Origin: CAVTSA01 sp963790575
Lineage (GTDB): Bacteria; Chloroflexota; Dormibacteria; Dormibacterales; Dormibacteraceae
Assembly (NCBI GenBank): GCA_963790575.1
Contig: CAWBPD010000015.1
Span: 62,001 to 126,000 of the forward strand
Direction of reading: 5' to 3'
Length of the DNA stretch: 64,000 bases
How positions within the stretch are numbered: position 1 is the stretch's first letter; every line of letters starts with the position of its first letter. A model generated the notes under the pieces. That model was not told the DNA's origin, made no database searches, and saw nothing but the letters and a program-made list of their open reading frames with translations. The position numbers were made by a program, and so were the translations under genes. Positions 1 through 9,868 of the stretch are shown piece after piece.

Positions 1-533
1 CGACCAACCTCACACTCACCGACCTGAAGGCCATCTACGACTGGTCCCAGCACGTGAATACGACGCAGGCGGTGCGGACGGTCTCGGTCGACACCTCCAA
101 CTACGTCGACGTGTGCGGCAACTACTACCTCTGCCCGAACAGCGAGGCCGGCTCGTTCTCGCAGAACTTCACCGAGCTGCACCACTACTTCGCCTCCCTC
201 CTGGTGCCGCCCGCGCTCCAACAGGCCAAGGTGCCGGTGCAGGTGCTGAACGGGTCGGTGAGCCTGGACTCGATGGGCCCGCAGGTGACGTCGGGGCTGC
301 AGATGGAGGGATTCACGACGGTGGCGCCGCTGCGGGTGCGGCCGGTCCAGACCTCGACCGTGTACAACGACGGCGGCTCCAAAGCGGCCCCCACCGCACA
401 GTGGATGGGCACCTACTTCGGCGCCAAGGTCGTGTCCGGTCCACCGCCCGGCATCCGCGGGACGCAACCCGGCGCGGTGATCGTCGAACTGGGGCATGAT
501 TTCTCCCTGCAGTGGGTCGGGGAGAACAGCTAG
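1..533 (+). CDS. LCP (LytR-CpsA-Psr) family protein, C-terminal part (5' end outside window)
   Basis: The open frame enters from the left edge (first full codon at base 3) and stops with TAG at 531-533. The first residues (TLTDLKAIYDWSQHV) look like the end of an LCP catalytic domain. They are followed by a LytR_C-type domain that contains VQVLNGSVSLDS, a conserved GF turn and a closing YFGAKVV segment. LCP proteins are membrane-anchored phosphotransferases that attach teichoic acid, arabinogalactan or capsule polymers to the cell wall. The catalytic arginines lie outside the window and cannot be checked. The end overlaps the next gene by 22 nt. Family assignment is fairly sure; the polymer attached is unknown. 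Confidence 0.7.
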   Translation, partial: TNLTLTDLKAIYDWSQHVNTTQAVRTVSVDTSNYVDVCGNYYLCPNSEAGSFSQNFTELHHYFASLLVPPALQQAKVPVQVLNGSVSLDSMGPQVTSGLQMEGFTTVAPLRVRPVQTSTVYNDGGSKAAPTAQWMGTYFGAKVVSGPPPGIRGTQPGAVIVELGHDFSLQWVGENS

Positions 534-1437
534 TCGAGGATTTCCGGGCCGGGCGCATCCGGGCGCTGGCCCGGGCGATCACGCTCGTGGAGCGGGGGGA
601 CGAGGCGGCCCGGCCCCTGCTCGACGAGGTCGCGAGCGAGGCGCCGCGACCCCTGAGCTGGGGCTTCACCGGCGCGCCCGGGTCCGGGAAGTCGACGCTG
701 GTGGACGGGCTGCTCCAGCGTCTGCGTGCTGAGGGCCTGCGGGTGGCGGTGCTGGCCGCCGACCCCACCTCCCCCTTCACCGGCGGCGCCATCCTGGGCG
801 ACCGCGTCCGCATGCAGCGCCACGCAAATGACGAGGGCGTCTACATCCGCTCGATGGGCGCGCGCGGGCACCTGGGCGGGCTCTCGCTGGCGAGCCGGGA
901 GGCGCTCCGTCTGGTGGGTGCCTTCGGATTCGATCGCGTGGTGCTGGAGACCGTCGGCGTGGGCCAGTCGGAGCTGGAGATCGCCGCCGTCGCGGACTCC
1001 ACCGTGGTCGTGCTGGCGCCCGGCGCCGGGGACGGGATCCAGATGCTGAAGGCGGGGATCATGGAGATCGCCGACCTCTACTGCGTCAACAAGGCCGACC
1101 TGCCCGGCGCCCAGCGAACGCTGCAGGAGGTTCGAACCATGCTCAACATGGCGCCCAAGGCACCACCCGGCCGGCCCGCGTGGAGGCCGCCGATCGTGGC
1201 CGCCTCCGCGGTCTCCGGGGCCGGTCTGGACGACCTGCTGGAGGCCTTGCGGCGCCACCAGGAGTTCCTGGACGCGAGCGGAGAGCGGCTGCGCCGAGCC
1301 GAGACGCGCCTGCGGGAGGAGGCGGCGGACCTGGTCGCCGAGCGCGCCCGGGCCCGCGCCCGGGCCCGGCTGGCGGCCGATCCCGGCCTGCTGGCGGACG
1401 GCAACCCCTACCTGGCGGCCGATCGGATAATGGGGCC

Positions 1438-1441
<4 letters not shown>
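512..1441 (+). CDS. meaB: MeaB/ArgK-type G-protein chaperone of a B12-dependent acyl-CoA mutase
   Basis: 309 aa with a GTG start inside the end of the previous gene; no better in-frame start exists and the N-terminus (FRAGRIRALARAITLVE) already matches the family. The P-loop is GAPGSGKST, followed by the MeaB motifs AADPTSPFTGGAILGDRVRM, SMGARGHLGG and ETVGVGQSE, with NKAD as the guanine-specificity motif. MeaB loads adenosylcobalamin and protects the mutase from inactivation. It sits directly upstream of both mutase subunits and its TGA overlaps the next ATG (ATGA), so translation is probably coupled. The mutase served is probably isobutyryl-CoA-type (see next gene). Confidence 0.93.
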
Positions 1442-3144
<1,703 letters not shown>

Positions 3145-3573
3145 ATGACGAGCACGACCCGCGTGCAGCCGGTCCGCATCGTGCTCGCCAAGGTGGGGCT
3201 GGACGGACACGATCGGGGGGTCAAGGTGGTGGCCCGCGCGCTCCGCGATGCCGGCTACGAGGTGGTCTACGCCGGGCTCCGCCAGACGCCCGCGATGGTG
3301 GTCGAGGCTGCGATCCAGGAGGATGCCCAGGTGATCGGGCTCTCCCTTCACTCCGGCGCCCACATGACGCTGTTCCCGGCCGTGATCGAGGAATTGCGCC
3401 GGCGTGAGGCGACCGACATCGTGGTGTTCGGGGGGGGAATCATCCCCGAGGAGGACATCGAGCCCCTCCACCGGGCGGGGGTGGCGGCGGTGTTCGGGCC
3501 CGGCGCCCCCCTGCAGTCGATCGTGGATTGGCTGCGGGAGCGGTTCCCGGAGGGTCCGCAGCAGCCCGCGTAG
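3145..3573 (+). CDS. B12-binding small subunit of acyl-CoA mutase
   Basis: 142 aa, ATG immediately after the TAG of the large subunit. The cobalamin-binding signature is KVGLDGHDRGVKVV (the His is the lower axial cobalt ligand), followed by GLSLHSGAH and FGGGIIPEED, which complete the Rossmann-like B12 fold. The length matches stand-alone MutB/IcmB-type small subunits (~135-145 aa). It works with the preceding catalytic subunit as a two-subunit adenosylcobalamin enzyme; the operon order meaB, large, small supports this. The C-terminus ends just before a convergent palindromic element. Confidence 0.93.
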   Translation: MTSTTRVQPVRIVLAKVGLDGHDRGVKVVARALRDAGYEVVYAGLRQTPAMVVEAAIQEDAQVIGLSLHSGAHMTLFPAVIEELRRREATDIVVFGGGIIPEEDIEPLHRAGVAAVFGPGAPLQSIVDWLRERFPEGPQQPA

Positions 3574-3590
3574 CCGAGGAGGAGCGCAGA

Positions 3591-3645
3591 GTGTCCGCAC
3601 TCTGGCCCTACCAAGGTCGTTTTAGCGCCGTTGCGTGGACACTCC
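3591..3645. repeat. Family C 3'-flank palindrome pair (42 bp spacing)
   Basis: GTGTCCGCACTCTGGCCC at 3591 is mirrored by GCGTGGACACTCC near 3633. The core hexamers GTCCGC (3593) and GTGGAC (3635) are 42 bp apart. A second member of the family is at 34566. The element lies between the convergent ends of the mutase small subunit and the WXG100 gene, so it may act as a bidirectional terminator or a protein-binding site. It has no U-tract. Confidence 0.65.
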
Positions 3646-3662
3646 TGCGCTTCGTTCCGGGC

Positions 3663-3944
3663 TCAGGCGGCGTCGATCGCGGCCTGCACCTGCTTGATCA
3701 GGCCCTGCAGTTGTCCGTGGAGGTTCAGGGCGTCCCGCTGCATGCCGGAGAACTTGGAACGGAAGCGCTCGGAGTCGGGTCCGTTCCAGTGATCCAGCGC
3801 AGCGTGGCCCTTGGACCCCCGCGTCGAGGTCTGCGACGCGAGCATGACCATTGCCGCCCGCGCCTGGGTGACCACCTCCTCGGCGAGCGCCTTGTTCAGC
3901 TTGGGCGCTTTGCCGCCACCCCCTCCGTCCGCTGGCAGTGTCAT
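3663..3944 (-). CDS. WXG100-family small secreted protein
   Basis: 93 aa helical protein with a central WNG turn (DHWNGPDSERFRSKF), the position and size expected of WXG100/ESAT-6-like proteins, which form helical hairpins and leave the cell through type VII secretion. A good ribosome site (GAGGAG) lies ahead of the ATG. It follows the 392-aa gene by 34 nt on the same strand, the usual pairing of a WXG100 protein with a larger co-secreted partner. No EccC/EssC ATPase is in the window, so the secretion apparatus must be elsewhere or absent. Confidence 0.6.
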   Translation of the reverse strand: MTLPADGGGGGKAPKLNKALAEEVVTQARAAMVMLASQTSTRGSKGHAALDHWNGPDSERFRSKFSGMQRDALNLHGQLQGLIKQVQAAIDAA

Positions 3945-3978
3945 CGTTGTCGACTCCTCGTGCTCCGCTCGCTCAAGA

Positions 3979-5157
3979 TCAGAAGGGGTTGAGGTCGCTC
4001 AGGACATGTCCGACCGTCTTCAGATCGTTCCCCGGGTGGGTCACGACGTTGGACACGGCGTGGTACGCATCCGAAACCCCCTGGACGGCGACATTGCGCA
4101 GCGCCCTGCCGGTGCTGGTGCTCAGAAGGTACCCAACGCCGGCGCCGACCGCCAGGCCCACCACGTTGCCCACGATCGGAACCGCTAAGCCCGCCTCGGC
4201 TCCGATCATGGCGCCCGCCGCCGCACCGCCGAGGGCGGTCGCGCCGTCCGCGACGGCGATGGTGCCGGCCGTGGTGGCGGTGTCGACCGTGAGCGCGCCT
4301 GCGAACTTGCTGCCGAAGCCTGCCTTCTTGTCGTCTCCAAAGCCGTAATCCCAGATGTCGCTCCCAATCGTGACCGCACCCGCGAGGGCGCCGCCGGCGA
4401 CTTTGGACGCACTCCAGAAGTCGTGACTGAGGGGATTCAGCGAGCTGTTGAGGTCGGCCTTGAGCGCGCCCTTGAAGCTGGTGAACTTGGAGACCTCCGC
4501 GCTTGACGCCGAGTAGCGAGTGCCGTCGAGCCGGCCAGACTCGATGTACTTCTCCCAGCGCGACACGTCCTGGCCGAGGTACCGGGTCCCCTTGGCGATG
4601 ATGTATCTCCCATCCGCGCTGGGGACCAGCCGGTAGCCCTTGACCAACGCCAGGACGGTCGGTATCCCCCCGCCCTTGGCGCCCAGGCCCCAGCTCGATT
4701 CCAACCACCAGGCGTTCTGCAGGGTCCACACCAGGGTGCCGCGGCCGGAGGGGAGGAGGTCGAGGAAGCCGTTCTTCCCGGCCTGCTGCACCTTGAGGAG
4801 CTGTGCGCCGCGGGCAGCCGCGCCCTGCGGCTCTTCGCCCTTGACCAGCGTCTCGATGACGGACTGCTGGGCCTGGACGACGCCGCCCGTGAGCGCGGCG
4901 CCCCGGTCGGCGTTGGCGAACGCGTTGCCGACATCACCCACCCAGGCGTCGAGGCCCGCGTTGCCGGCTGCGTACGCGGCCAGCTGGGAGCCAAGGGCGG
5001 GAAGCGGCCCGAGCACCTTGGGGTCAGGCGCCGAGTTGTTCAAGGCGTCGATCGCGGTCTGCAGCCGCTTTCCTTGCGTATTGAGGCGGCTGTCCATCTC
5101 GATCGCCGCCAGCCCATACGAGGTGAGGTTCTCGGGTATCGCGCTGACCAGACCCAT
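3979..5157 (-). CDS. Putative type VII secretion-associated protein with glycine-zipper C-terminus
   Basis: 392 aa. I do not recognise a named family. The N-terminal ~120 residues are helical (repeated Ala/Leu heptads; AIEMDSRLNTQGKRL, AYAAGNAGLDAWVGDVGNAF) and resemble the helical heads of WXG/LXG-type substrates. The middle contains GAKGGGIPTVLALVKGYR. The C-terminal ~130 residues hold glycine-rich hydrophobic segments (GGALAGAVTIGSDIWDYGFG and AVPIVGNVVGLAVGAGVGY) typical of glycine-zipper or membrane-inserting tails. There is no signal peptide. Paired with the WXG100 gene downstream, it could be a secreted effector; no immunity gene is obvious. Function is inference only. Confidence 0.5.
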   Translation of the reverse strand: MGLVSAIPENLTSYGLAAIEMDSRLNTQGKRLQTAIDALNNSAPDPKVLGPLPALGSQLAAYAAGNAGLDAWVGDVGNAFANADRGAALTGGVVQAQQSVIETLVKGEEPQGAAARGAQLLKVQQAGKNGFLDLLPSGRGTLVWTLQNAWWLESSWGLGAKGGGIPTVLALVKGYRLVPSADGRYIIAKGTRYLGQDVSRWEKYIESGRLDGTRYSASSAEVSKFTSFKGALKADLNSSLNPLSHDFWSASKVAGGALAGAVTIGSDIWDYGFGDDKKAGFGSKFAGALTVDTATTAGTIAVADGATALGGAAAGAMIGAEAGLAVPIVGNVVGLAVGAGVGYLLSTSTGRALRNVAVQGVSDAYHAVSNVVTHPGNDLKTVGHVLSDLNPF

Positions 5158-5226
5158 TTCTGCCTCTCAACAACGCAGGCAACCCAGAGATTGGTCGCTC
5201 GAGCCTGCCCGCGGCGCAGCTGGAGT

Positions 5227-6963
5227 TCAGAGCCAGGGAGCGCCGGCCACCTCGTCGATCGCCTCCCGGCCCACCGCCAGTGGCGCCGGGCCGTCGTCGT
5301 CCAGCAGCGCGCCGGCATACCGGAGCCACTGCGCATCCCCGCCCAGCGAGCGCCGGACGGGTCCCTGGACGAGGCGGGAGGCGAACCGGGCCGCCGCCCA
5401 GAGCAGCCGGCCGCTCCCGGTCTGCTCAGCGTGGGCCGCCGCCTGTTCGACGAGGAAGGAAGAGAACGTCAGCAGCGCCAGCCGGTCGGTCAGCCGGGAG
5501 GCATGCAGCTGTTGCACCGGCTCATCCAGCAGCGCCAGGTCCTCCAGGTCGGCACGCTGCCGGGCCAGTTCGTCCAGCAACCGCTCCGCCAGCGGGCCCG
5601 CGGCACCTGCTCCCGCCAGAGCTAGACGGCGTTCGAGGTCCGCGAAGAGCACGGTCGCGTGTCCCTGGTCGGCCGCGCGCACCACCTCGAGCGCGAGGAC
5701 GTTGGGCGATCCCTCCCAGGCGGCGACCGCGATCGCGTCGTCCAGGAGGCCGCGCTCAGAAGTCGCCGCAGCCCCGCCGGCAAGCCGGATCGCGCGCACC
5801 GAGGCCCCCGTGGCCCCCTCACTCAAGGTCCGCTTCAGCAGCGGTGCCAGCAGCCGGAGCGAACCGTCGTTGCCGAGGCGCCCGTGATCTGTCCGCTGGA
5901 GCACATCGGCGCCCACTAGGGCCGCGGTGGTGGCCGCGATCGCGTCCACCACCCCCTCGGCCCGCTCCTCCCGGTAGAGGGGCTGAGCGCCCACCGCGCG
6001 CGCCTCGGTATGGAGCAGCGCTCGCCCGCGAGCGGCGGCGGCCGCCTGACGCGTGATCGCCGCCGCCACCACGCCCAGCAGGATCCGCGTCACCGTGATC
6101 GCGTCCATCGCCTGGCGGAAGCCCCGGCCCGGCCGTCCCACCGGCCACCCCTGCGCCTCCGCCAGCCGCACGGTGCCGAGGGCGAGGCCGGGGAGACCGG
6201 GAGGCGGCCGCAGGGCCTCCACGCGCAGGCCGTTGGGCGCGCCGCTCTCGAGCCGCCGCGGGACCGCGAACAGGGCCAGACCACGGGTGCCGACAGGGGC
6301 ATCCTGGGGGCGGGCCAGGACCAGCGCCAGATCCGCGCCGGCGTTGGCTGCCCAGAACTTCTCGCCGGTGATCCGCCAGCCTCCGTCGCGGTCAGGCACC
6401 GCCGTCGTCTCGATCAACCCCAGGTCGGCACCCGAGCGCGCCTCGGTGAGGAGGAGCGAGGCGGTCATCACGGGCTCGACGGCGCCGCTCAAGTGGGGGA
6501 TCCAGCGGGCGGCGAGGGCCAGGTCATGTCGCTCCAGGGTCCGGCAGACGGCGTCCGTGACCAGCAGCGAGCCGCCGGCGACGGCCCGGTCGACTTCGGC
6601 CAGCGACAGCAGCACGGCGGCGGTCAGCGGGCGGGGTGCGCGCCGGGTCAGGCGGCGCCAGCCGGGGAGGTAGGTGGCGCCGACCAGGCCCAGGCTTCGG
6701 GCCTCCCGTTCCAGGTCGCGGGCCGCTGCCGGCAGCGTGACGCCACCCTGGCCGTCGAGCGCCGGCGGCGTCTCGACCAGCGCCGAGTGGAGGGCGGCGA
6801 CCGGCCCCCGGGCGGCGTGCGTGGCGTCCTCCAGGGCACGCTCGGCGAGTGGCGCCAGCTCGGGGCCGGTGAGGTAGCCGAGCACCCAGCGAGGGTGAGC
6901 ATCGACGCCGCCCCTTACGGCGCCCGTGCGGGTATCGCTCGGCAAGGCGGCAGGCTCGCCCAT
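5227..6963 (-). CDS. AidB-like acyl-CoA dehydrogenase family flavoprotein
   Basis: 578 aa, longer than a standard acyl-CoA dehydrogenase (~380 aa) and close to the AidB branch (540-600 aa). The middle domain shows LTEARSGADLG and ITGEKFWAANAGADLALVLA, the FAD/substrate strand region. The C-terminal helical domain includes RLAGGAAATSERGLLDDA and VAAWEGSPNVLALEVVR, which match the LGGxG...D...EG.N pattern of AidB/ACAD proteins. A C-terminal extension of ~130 residues follows. It may oxidise an acyl-CoA or, like AidB, act in alkylation response; substrate unknown. It is monocistronic between a divergent L25 gene and the WXG100 pair. Confidence 0.8.
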   Translation of the reverse strand: MGEPAALPSDTRTGAVRGGVDAHPRWVLGYLTGPELAPLAERALEDATHAARGPVAALHSALVETPPALDGQGGVTLPAAARDLEREARSLGLVGATYLPGWRRLTRRAPRPLTAAVLLSLAEVDRAVAGGSLLVTDAVCRTLERHDLALAARWIPHLSGAVEPVMTASLLLTEARSGADLGLIETTAVPDRDGGWRITGEKFWAANAGADLALVLARPQDAPVGTRGLALFAVPRRLESGAPNGLRVEALRPPPGLPGLALGTVRLAEAQGWPVGRPGRGFRQAMDAITVTRILLGVVAAAITRQAAAAARGRALLHTEARAVGAQPLYREERAEGVVDAIAATTAALVGADVLQRTDHGRLGNDGSLRLLAPLLKRTLSEGATGASVRAIRLAGGAAATSERGLLDDAIAVAAWEGSPNVLALEVVRAADQGHATVLFADLERRLALAGAGAAGPLAERLLDELARQRADLEDLALLDEPVQQLHASRLTDRLALLTFSSFLVEQAAAHAEQTGSGRLLWAAARFASRLVQGPVRRSLGGDAQWLRYAGALLDDDGPAPLAVGREAIDEVAGAPWL

Positions 6964-7107
6964 GCACTACAAAGGCTACGGGCGCTTGCTATCGTGTACT
7001 GCTGGTTCGCGGGCCACCTGTCCCGCGCTCCCAAGATCCAAGTACGCCGCCCGCCACCCCGCGCCGCCGCGGTGCCGGTCGCGGGCTCCATTCCAGGTGA
7101 ACAGACC

Positions 7108-7785
7108 ATGCAGTTGACCGCCAGCCCCCGCGAGGCCCAGGGCAAGGCCTCCCGCAAGCTTCGTCCGCTGGGCAAGGTGCCCGCCGTCGTCTACGGCCAG
7201 GGGAAGGTGGCCCAGGCGGTCGCCATCGATGCGCACGAATTGGACCGGCTGCTCGCGCATGCCGGGCGCACGCACCTCCTCGATCTGGTGATCGACGGCG
7301 GCGGGACCAAGAAGAAGGGCGAGACCAAGAAGGTCCTCATCAAGGAAGTGCAGATGAGTCCGCGCCGCAACACGCCGGTGCACGTGGACTTCCACGCCGT
7401 CAGCCTGCGCGAGAAGGTCCAGGTCGAGGTCCCGCTCGCCTTCGTCGGTGAGGCGCCGGCGGTCAAGGCCGGGCTCGGGGACCTGATCCCGGTCGTGCAC
7501 GCGCTCACGGTGGAGTGTCTGCCGACCAATATCCCGGAGGCGATCGAGGTCTCCATCGAGTCGCTGGAGGAGGCGGACCAGACGGTGCGCGCCGGCGACC
7601 TGCACATGCCGCAGGGGGTGGAGGTGATCGGCGACCCCGAGGAGGCCGTGGTCCGCATCGCGCCGCCGCGGGTGTCGGCCGAGGAAGAGGTGGAGGCGGA
7701 AGCCGGGGCGGAGGAGGCCCCGGAGGGCGAGGCCGAGGGCGAGGCAGCGGAGGCGCCCGAGGAGCCCTCGCAAGGGGCCGAGTAA
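7108..7785 (+). CDS. rplY: 50S ribosomal protein L25 / general stress protein Ctc
   Basis: 225 aa from the ATG at 7108. The frame is open upstream but without homology, so the shorter start is chosen. The N-terminal L25 5S-rRNA-binding domain contains GKASRKLRPLGKVPAVVYGQ, IKEVQMSPRRNTPVHVDFHAV. The TL5/CTC C-terminal beta domain includes VPLAFVGEAPAVKAG and LPTNIPEAIEVSIESLEEAD. The last ~45 residues are a Glu/Ala-rich acidic tail, common in long actinobacterial and Chloroflexota CTC proteins. It binds 5S rRNA in the large ribosomal subunit. It stands alone here, without the usual pth neighbour. Confidence 0.93.
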   Translation: MQLTASPREAQGKASRKLRPLGKVPAVVYGQGKVAQAVAIDAHELDRLLAHAGRTHLLDLVIDGGGTKKKGETKKVLIKEVQMSPRRNTPVHVDFHAVSLREKVQVEVPLAFVGEAPAVKAGLGDLIPVVHALTVECLPTNIPEAIEVSIESLEEADQTVRAGDLHMPQGVEVIGDPEEAVVRIAPPRVSAEEEVEAEAGAEEAPEGEAEGEAAEAPEEPSQGAE

Positions 7786-7898
7786 AGAGCGGTCCGACCG
7801 CGGGGCGACTTCGGTTGCGGTGGCTCGACCACCTGGTCTGCGGCGGCGGACCTGCTGTCGCATCGAGTCCGTTCCAGAGGACCGGGAGGAGGGGCCGA

Positions 7899-8774
7899 AT
7901 GAAATTGCACGTGGTGGAGTTGCCGGCCGCCTACACCGGTGGGAGGTTCGATCCCACGCCGGAACCCGAGGCGTACCGGCGCGGTCGCGTCTACGAGGCG
8001 CTCGGCGCCGAACTCACGCTCGACCAGCCCGACTTCTACGGAGCGGCCGTCGACGACCCGATCGCGTCGCTGGCGCTGATGAGCGGCCGCATCTCGGAGG
8101 CGGTGGCTGAGGGTGTGCGCGCCGGCCGGAAGGTCCTCATGGTCGGCGGCAACTGCACCGCGGTACCGGGGATGGTGGGCGGGCTGCAGCAGGGGCTTGG
8201 CGTCACCACGCGGATCGGGCTGGTGTGGTTCGACGCCCACGGTGACTTCAACACGCCCCGCACCACCATCAGCGGCATGCTCGGCGGCATGCCGGTGGCG
8301 GTGGCCGCGGGGCTCTGCCACCCGATCTGGCGTGCCGGTGCGGGACAGGAAGTCCCCCTGCCCACGGACCGGATCCTAATGGTGGACGTGCGAGACCTGG
8401 ACCCCGCGGAGGAGACGCTGATCCGGGCCACCGACGTGACCCGGACACCGGTCGGCGGGCCCGAGCTTGGTGCCGCCGTGCGCCGCCTCGCCGCGGAGAC
8501 CGACCTGCTCTACCTCCACATCGATCTCGACGTGCTCGACCAGTCGCTGGTTCCGTCCCACCACACGAAGGCGGCAGGGGGTCCTGATGTGGCCCAGACC
8601 TTGGCGGCGGTCGAGACTGTGCTCGACACCGGGCAGGTCGAGGCGCTCGCTCTCGTCTCCGCCTGCACCACCGGGCCGGGAGGCGACGTCTCGCTGCGGT
8701 CGGCGATCGATTTGCTGCGTCCGAGCCTGGCGCGTTGGGGGCGGAAGGCGAACGCGGCCGCGACACCGGCGTAG
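7899..8774 (+). CDS. Arginase/agmatinase (ureohydrolase) family protein with altered metal site
   Basis: 291 aa, ATG 7899 preceded by GGAGG. Ureohydrolase motifs are FDAHGDFNTP (DAHxD metal ligands) and LHIDLDVLDQSLVPS (DxDxxD). The first metal motif, normally GGDHS, is GGNCT here, so the histidine ligand is Cys and the aspartate is Asn. That pattern is seen in a subgroup annotated only as arginase family. Members hydrolyse guanidino compounds such as arginine, agmatine or formiminoglutamate with two Mn ions; the substrate cannot be predicted. No amino-acid pathway genes are adjacent. Confidence 0.82.
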   Translation: MKLHVVELPAAYTGGRFDPTPEPEAYRRGRVYEALGAELTLDQPDFYGAAVDDPIASLALMSGRISEAVAEGVRAGRKVLMVGGNCTAVPGMVGGLQQGLGVTTRIGLVWFDAHGDFNTPRTTISGMLGGMPVAVAAGLCHPIWRAGAGQEVPLPTDRILMVDVRDLDPAEETLIRATDVTRTPVGGPELGAAVRRLAAETDLLYLHIDLDVLDQSLVPSHHTKAAGGPDVAQTLAAVETVLDTGQVEALALVSACTTGPGGDVSLRSAIDLLRPSLARWGRKANAAATPA

Positions 8775-8815
8775 GTGCCGCTCGGTCTCGTCTTCCTCGT
8801 CCAGGCCCGGGCGGC

Positions 8816-9436
8816 TCAGTCGAACGCTTCCAGGATGATGCGGGTCAGGGTCGGGAAGCGTTCGCCGTCCAGGTCGGACTCTTCGCGGAGGAGGCGTTCG
8901 ATCTCGCCCCGCGCCACCTCCCGGTGGATGTCCGCCCCGTACTGAAGTGCCAGCGAGCGCAGGTGGAACGTGTGGTCGGGCGCGGTCGAGGTGGTCGCCA
9001 GGTCGGCGTCATGCTTCTCCAGGTCGACGTGCGGGGCCCAGAGCGCCACTTCTTGGGCGCCCGTCTCCGGCGCGTCCGACAGGTGGAGGATGTTGACGCC
9101 GCCCCCGATCCCGAACCGTTCCCGCAGCGACCCCGGCCGGCTCTCTGGGATGCGCGTCTCGCCCAACTCGTACCGCATCCGCTCCAGCACCGACGCGTCC
9201 GCCTCGACGCGGCCCACCACCACCGGCAGCGCGGACATGAAGTCCACCAGCCAGGGGAAGAAGGGGCGGCCCCGCAGAAAGTCGTAGTGCTGCTCGACCA
9301 GCGGCCGCGGCGCCAAAAACCAGGTCAGGCCGTGGACCTTCCAACCGTCCTCCGACAACAGCCAGGCCGCCGTCGCGGCGCGCGCGGCCGGACGGTGCGC
9401 CGCGTCGGGCTTGAAGATGCAAAGAGCGTCTGCCAC
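8816..9436 (-). CDS. Nucleoside diphosphate kinase-like protein (extended)
   Basis: 206 aa against ~140-150 for classical Ndk. NDK features: ALCIFKPDAAHR at the N-terminus (Lys of the active site), the HYDFLRGRPFFPWLVDFM helix, and NILHLSDAPETGAQEVALW corresponding to the NxxHGSDS loop with the catalytic His kept. The C-terminal ~60 residues have no NDK counterpart. The GTG start is 6 nt from a TAGGAT box, consistent with a leaderless transcript. It may transfer phosphate between NTPs and NDPs or be a non-canonical paralogue; whether a normal ndk exists elsewhere cannot be seen here. Confidence 0.7.
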   Translation of the reverse strand: MADALCIFKPDAAHRPAARAATAAWLLSEDGWKVHGLTWFLAPRPLVEQHYDFLRGRPFFPWLVDFMSALPVVVGRVEADASVLERMRYELGETRIPESRPGSLRERFGIGGGVNILHLSDAPETGAQEVALWAPHVDLEKHDADLATTSTAPDHTFHLRSLALQYGADIHREVARGEIERLLREESDLDGERFPTLTRIILEAFD

Positions 9437-9868
9437 CGGGCCATCCTAGAGGGTCACAATGCCGGCAACCGCTGACTCGGCCATTAGGGGAGCGACTTCG
9501 CGCTGGCGCGCGAGCGCTTCGCGCACGGAGGTGTTGCACGGCGGGTGGTGCCTGTTGTGTGGTCGGGATTGTTTTCTCGGGCGGGCTGCGCCCCCCGCGC
9601 CCCCCCGGCGGCACTTGCCGCCGCTCCCTGCCGGGTCAGCAGTGGGGATGCTTCCGGGAGGTCGTGCTGGCTCGCTTCGGGCTGCCGCCCGAGCTGCGCC
9701 CGCCGTGTGCGTGACCACACGGTTCCTACGCAAGCTCAACCGTGGGCCGCGCCAGGCGACGGGTGCTGCGTGGGGGCGGCGTCGCGATAAGGTTGCATTG
9801 CCGGCGATGTGACGCCACGCGGGGCCGGATGACGTTGCAGTGCCGGCGATGTACGCTACGCCCGGCAC
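9437..9868. other. 432-bp intergenic region without a supported gene
   Basis: No open frame here resembles a protein. It holds an upstream TAGGAT box for the NDK-like gene (antisense, 9443-9448), a lone family-A-like motif with GCCGGC at 9461, a GC-rich middle with inverted arms GTGTGGTC (9557) and GACCACAC (9713), and at the right end two family-A palindromes. A structured RNA is possible but I recognise no family. Confidence 0.5.
9793..9859. repeat. Family A 3'-flank palindrome pair (42 bp spacing)
   Basis: Two copies of TTGCCGGCGAT-type palindromes with GCCGGC cores at 9800 and 9842, exactly 42 bp apart. They end within ~10 bp of the rarA stop codon (antisense gene ending at 9869). Confidence 0.75.

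Noticed and set aside
3591..3645. Classical Rho-independent terminator
   Set aside because: There is a stem but no U-tract; the same holds for the other palindromic loci, so they are listed as repeats and not terminators.
6010..7107. N-terminal extension of L25 in frame
   Set aside because: The frame is open upstream but lies antisense to the acyl-CoA dehydrogenase and has no L25 homology; ATG 7108 matches the normal L25 start.
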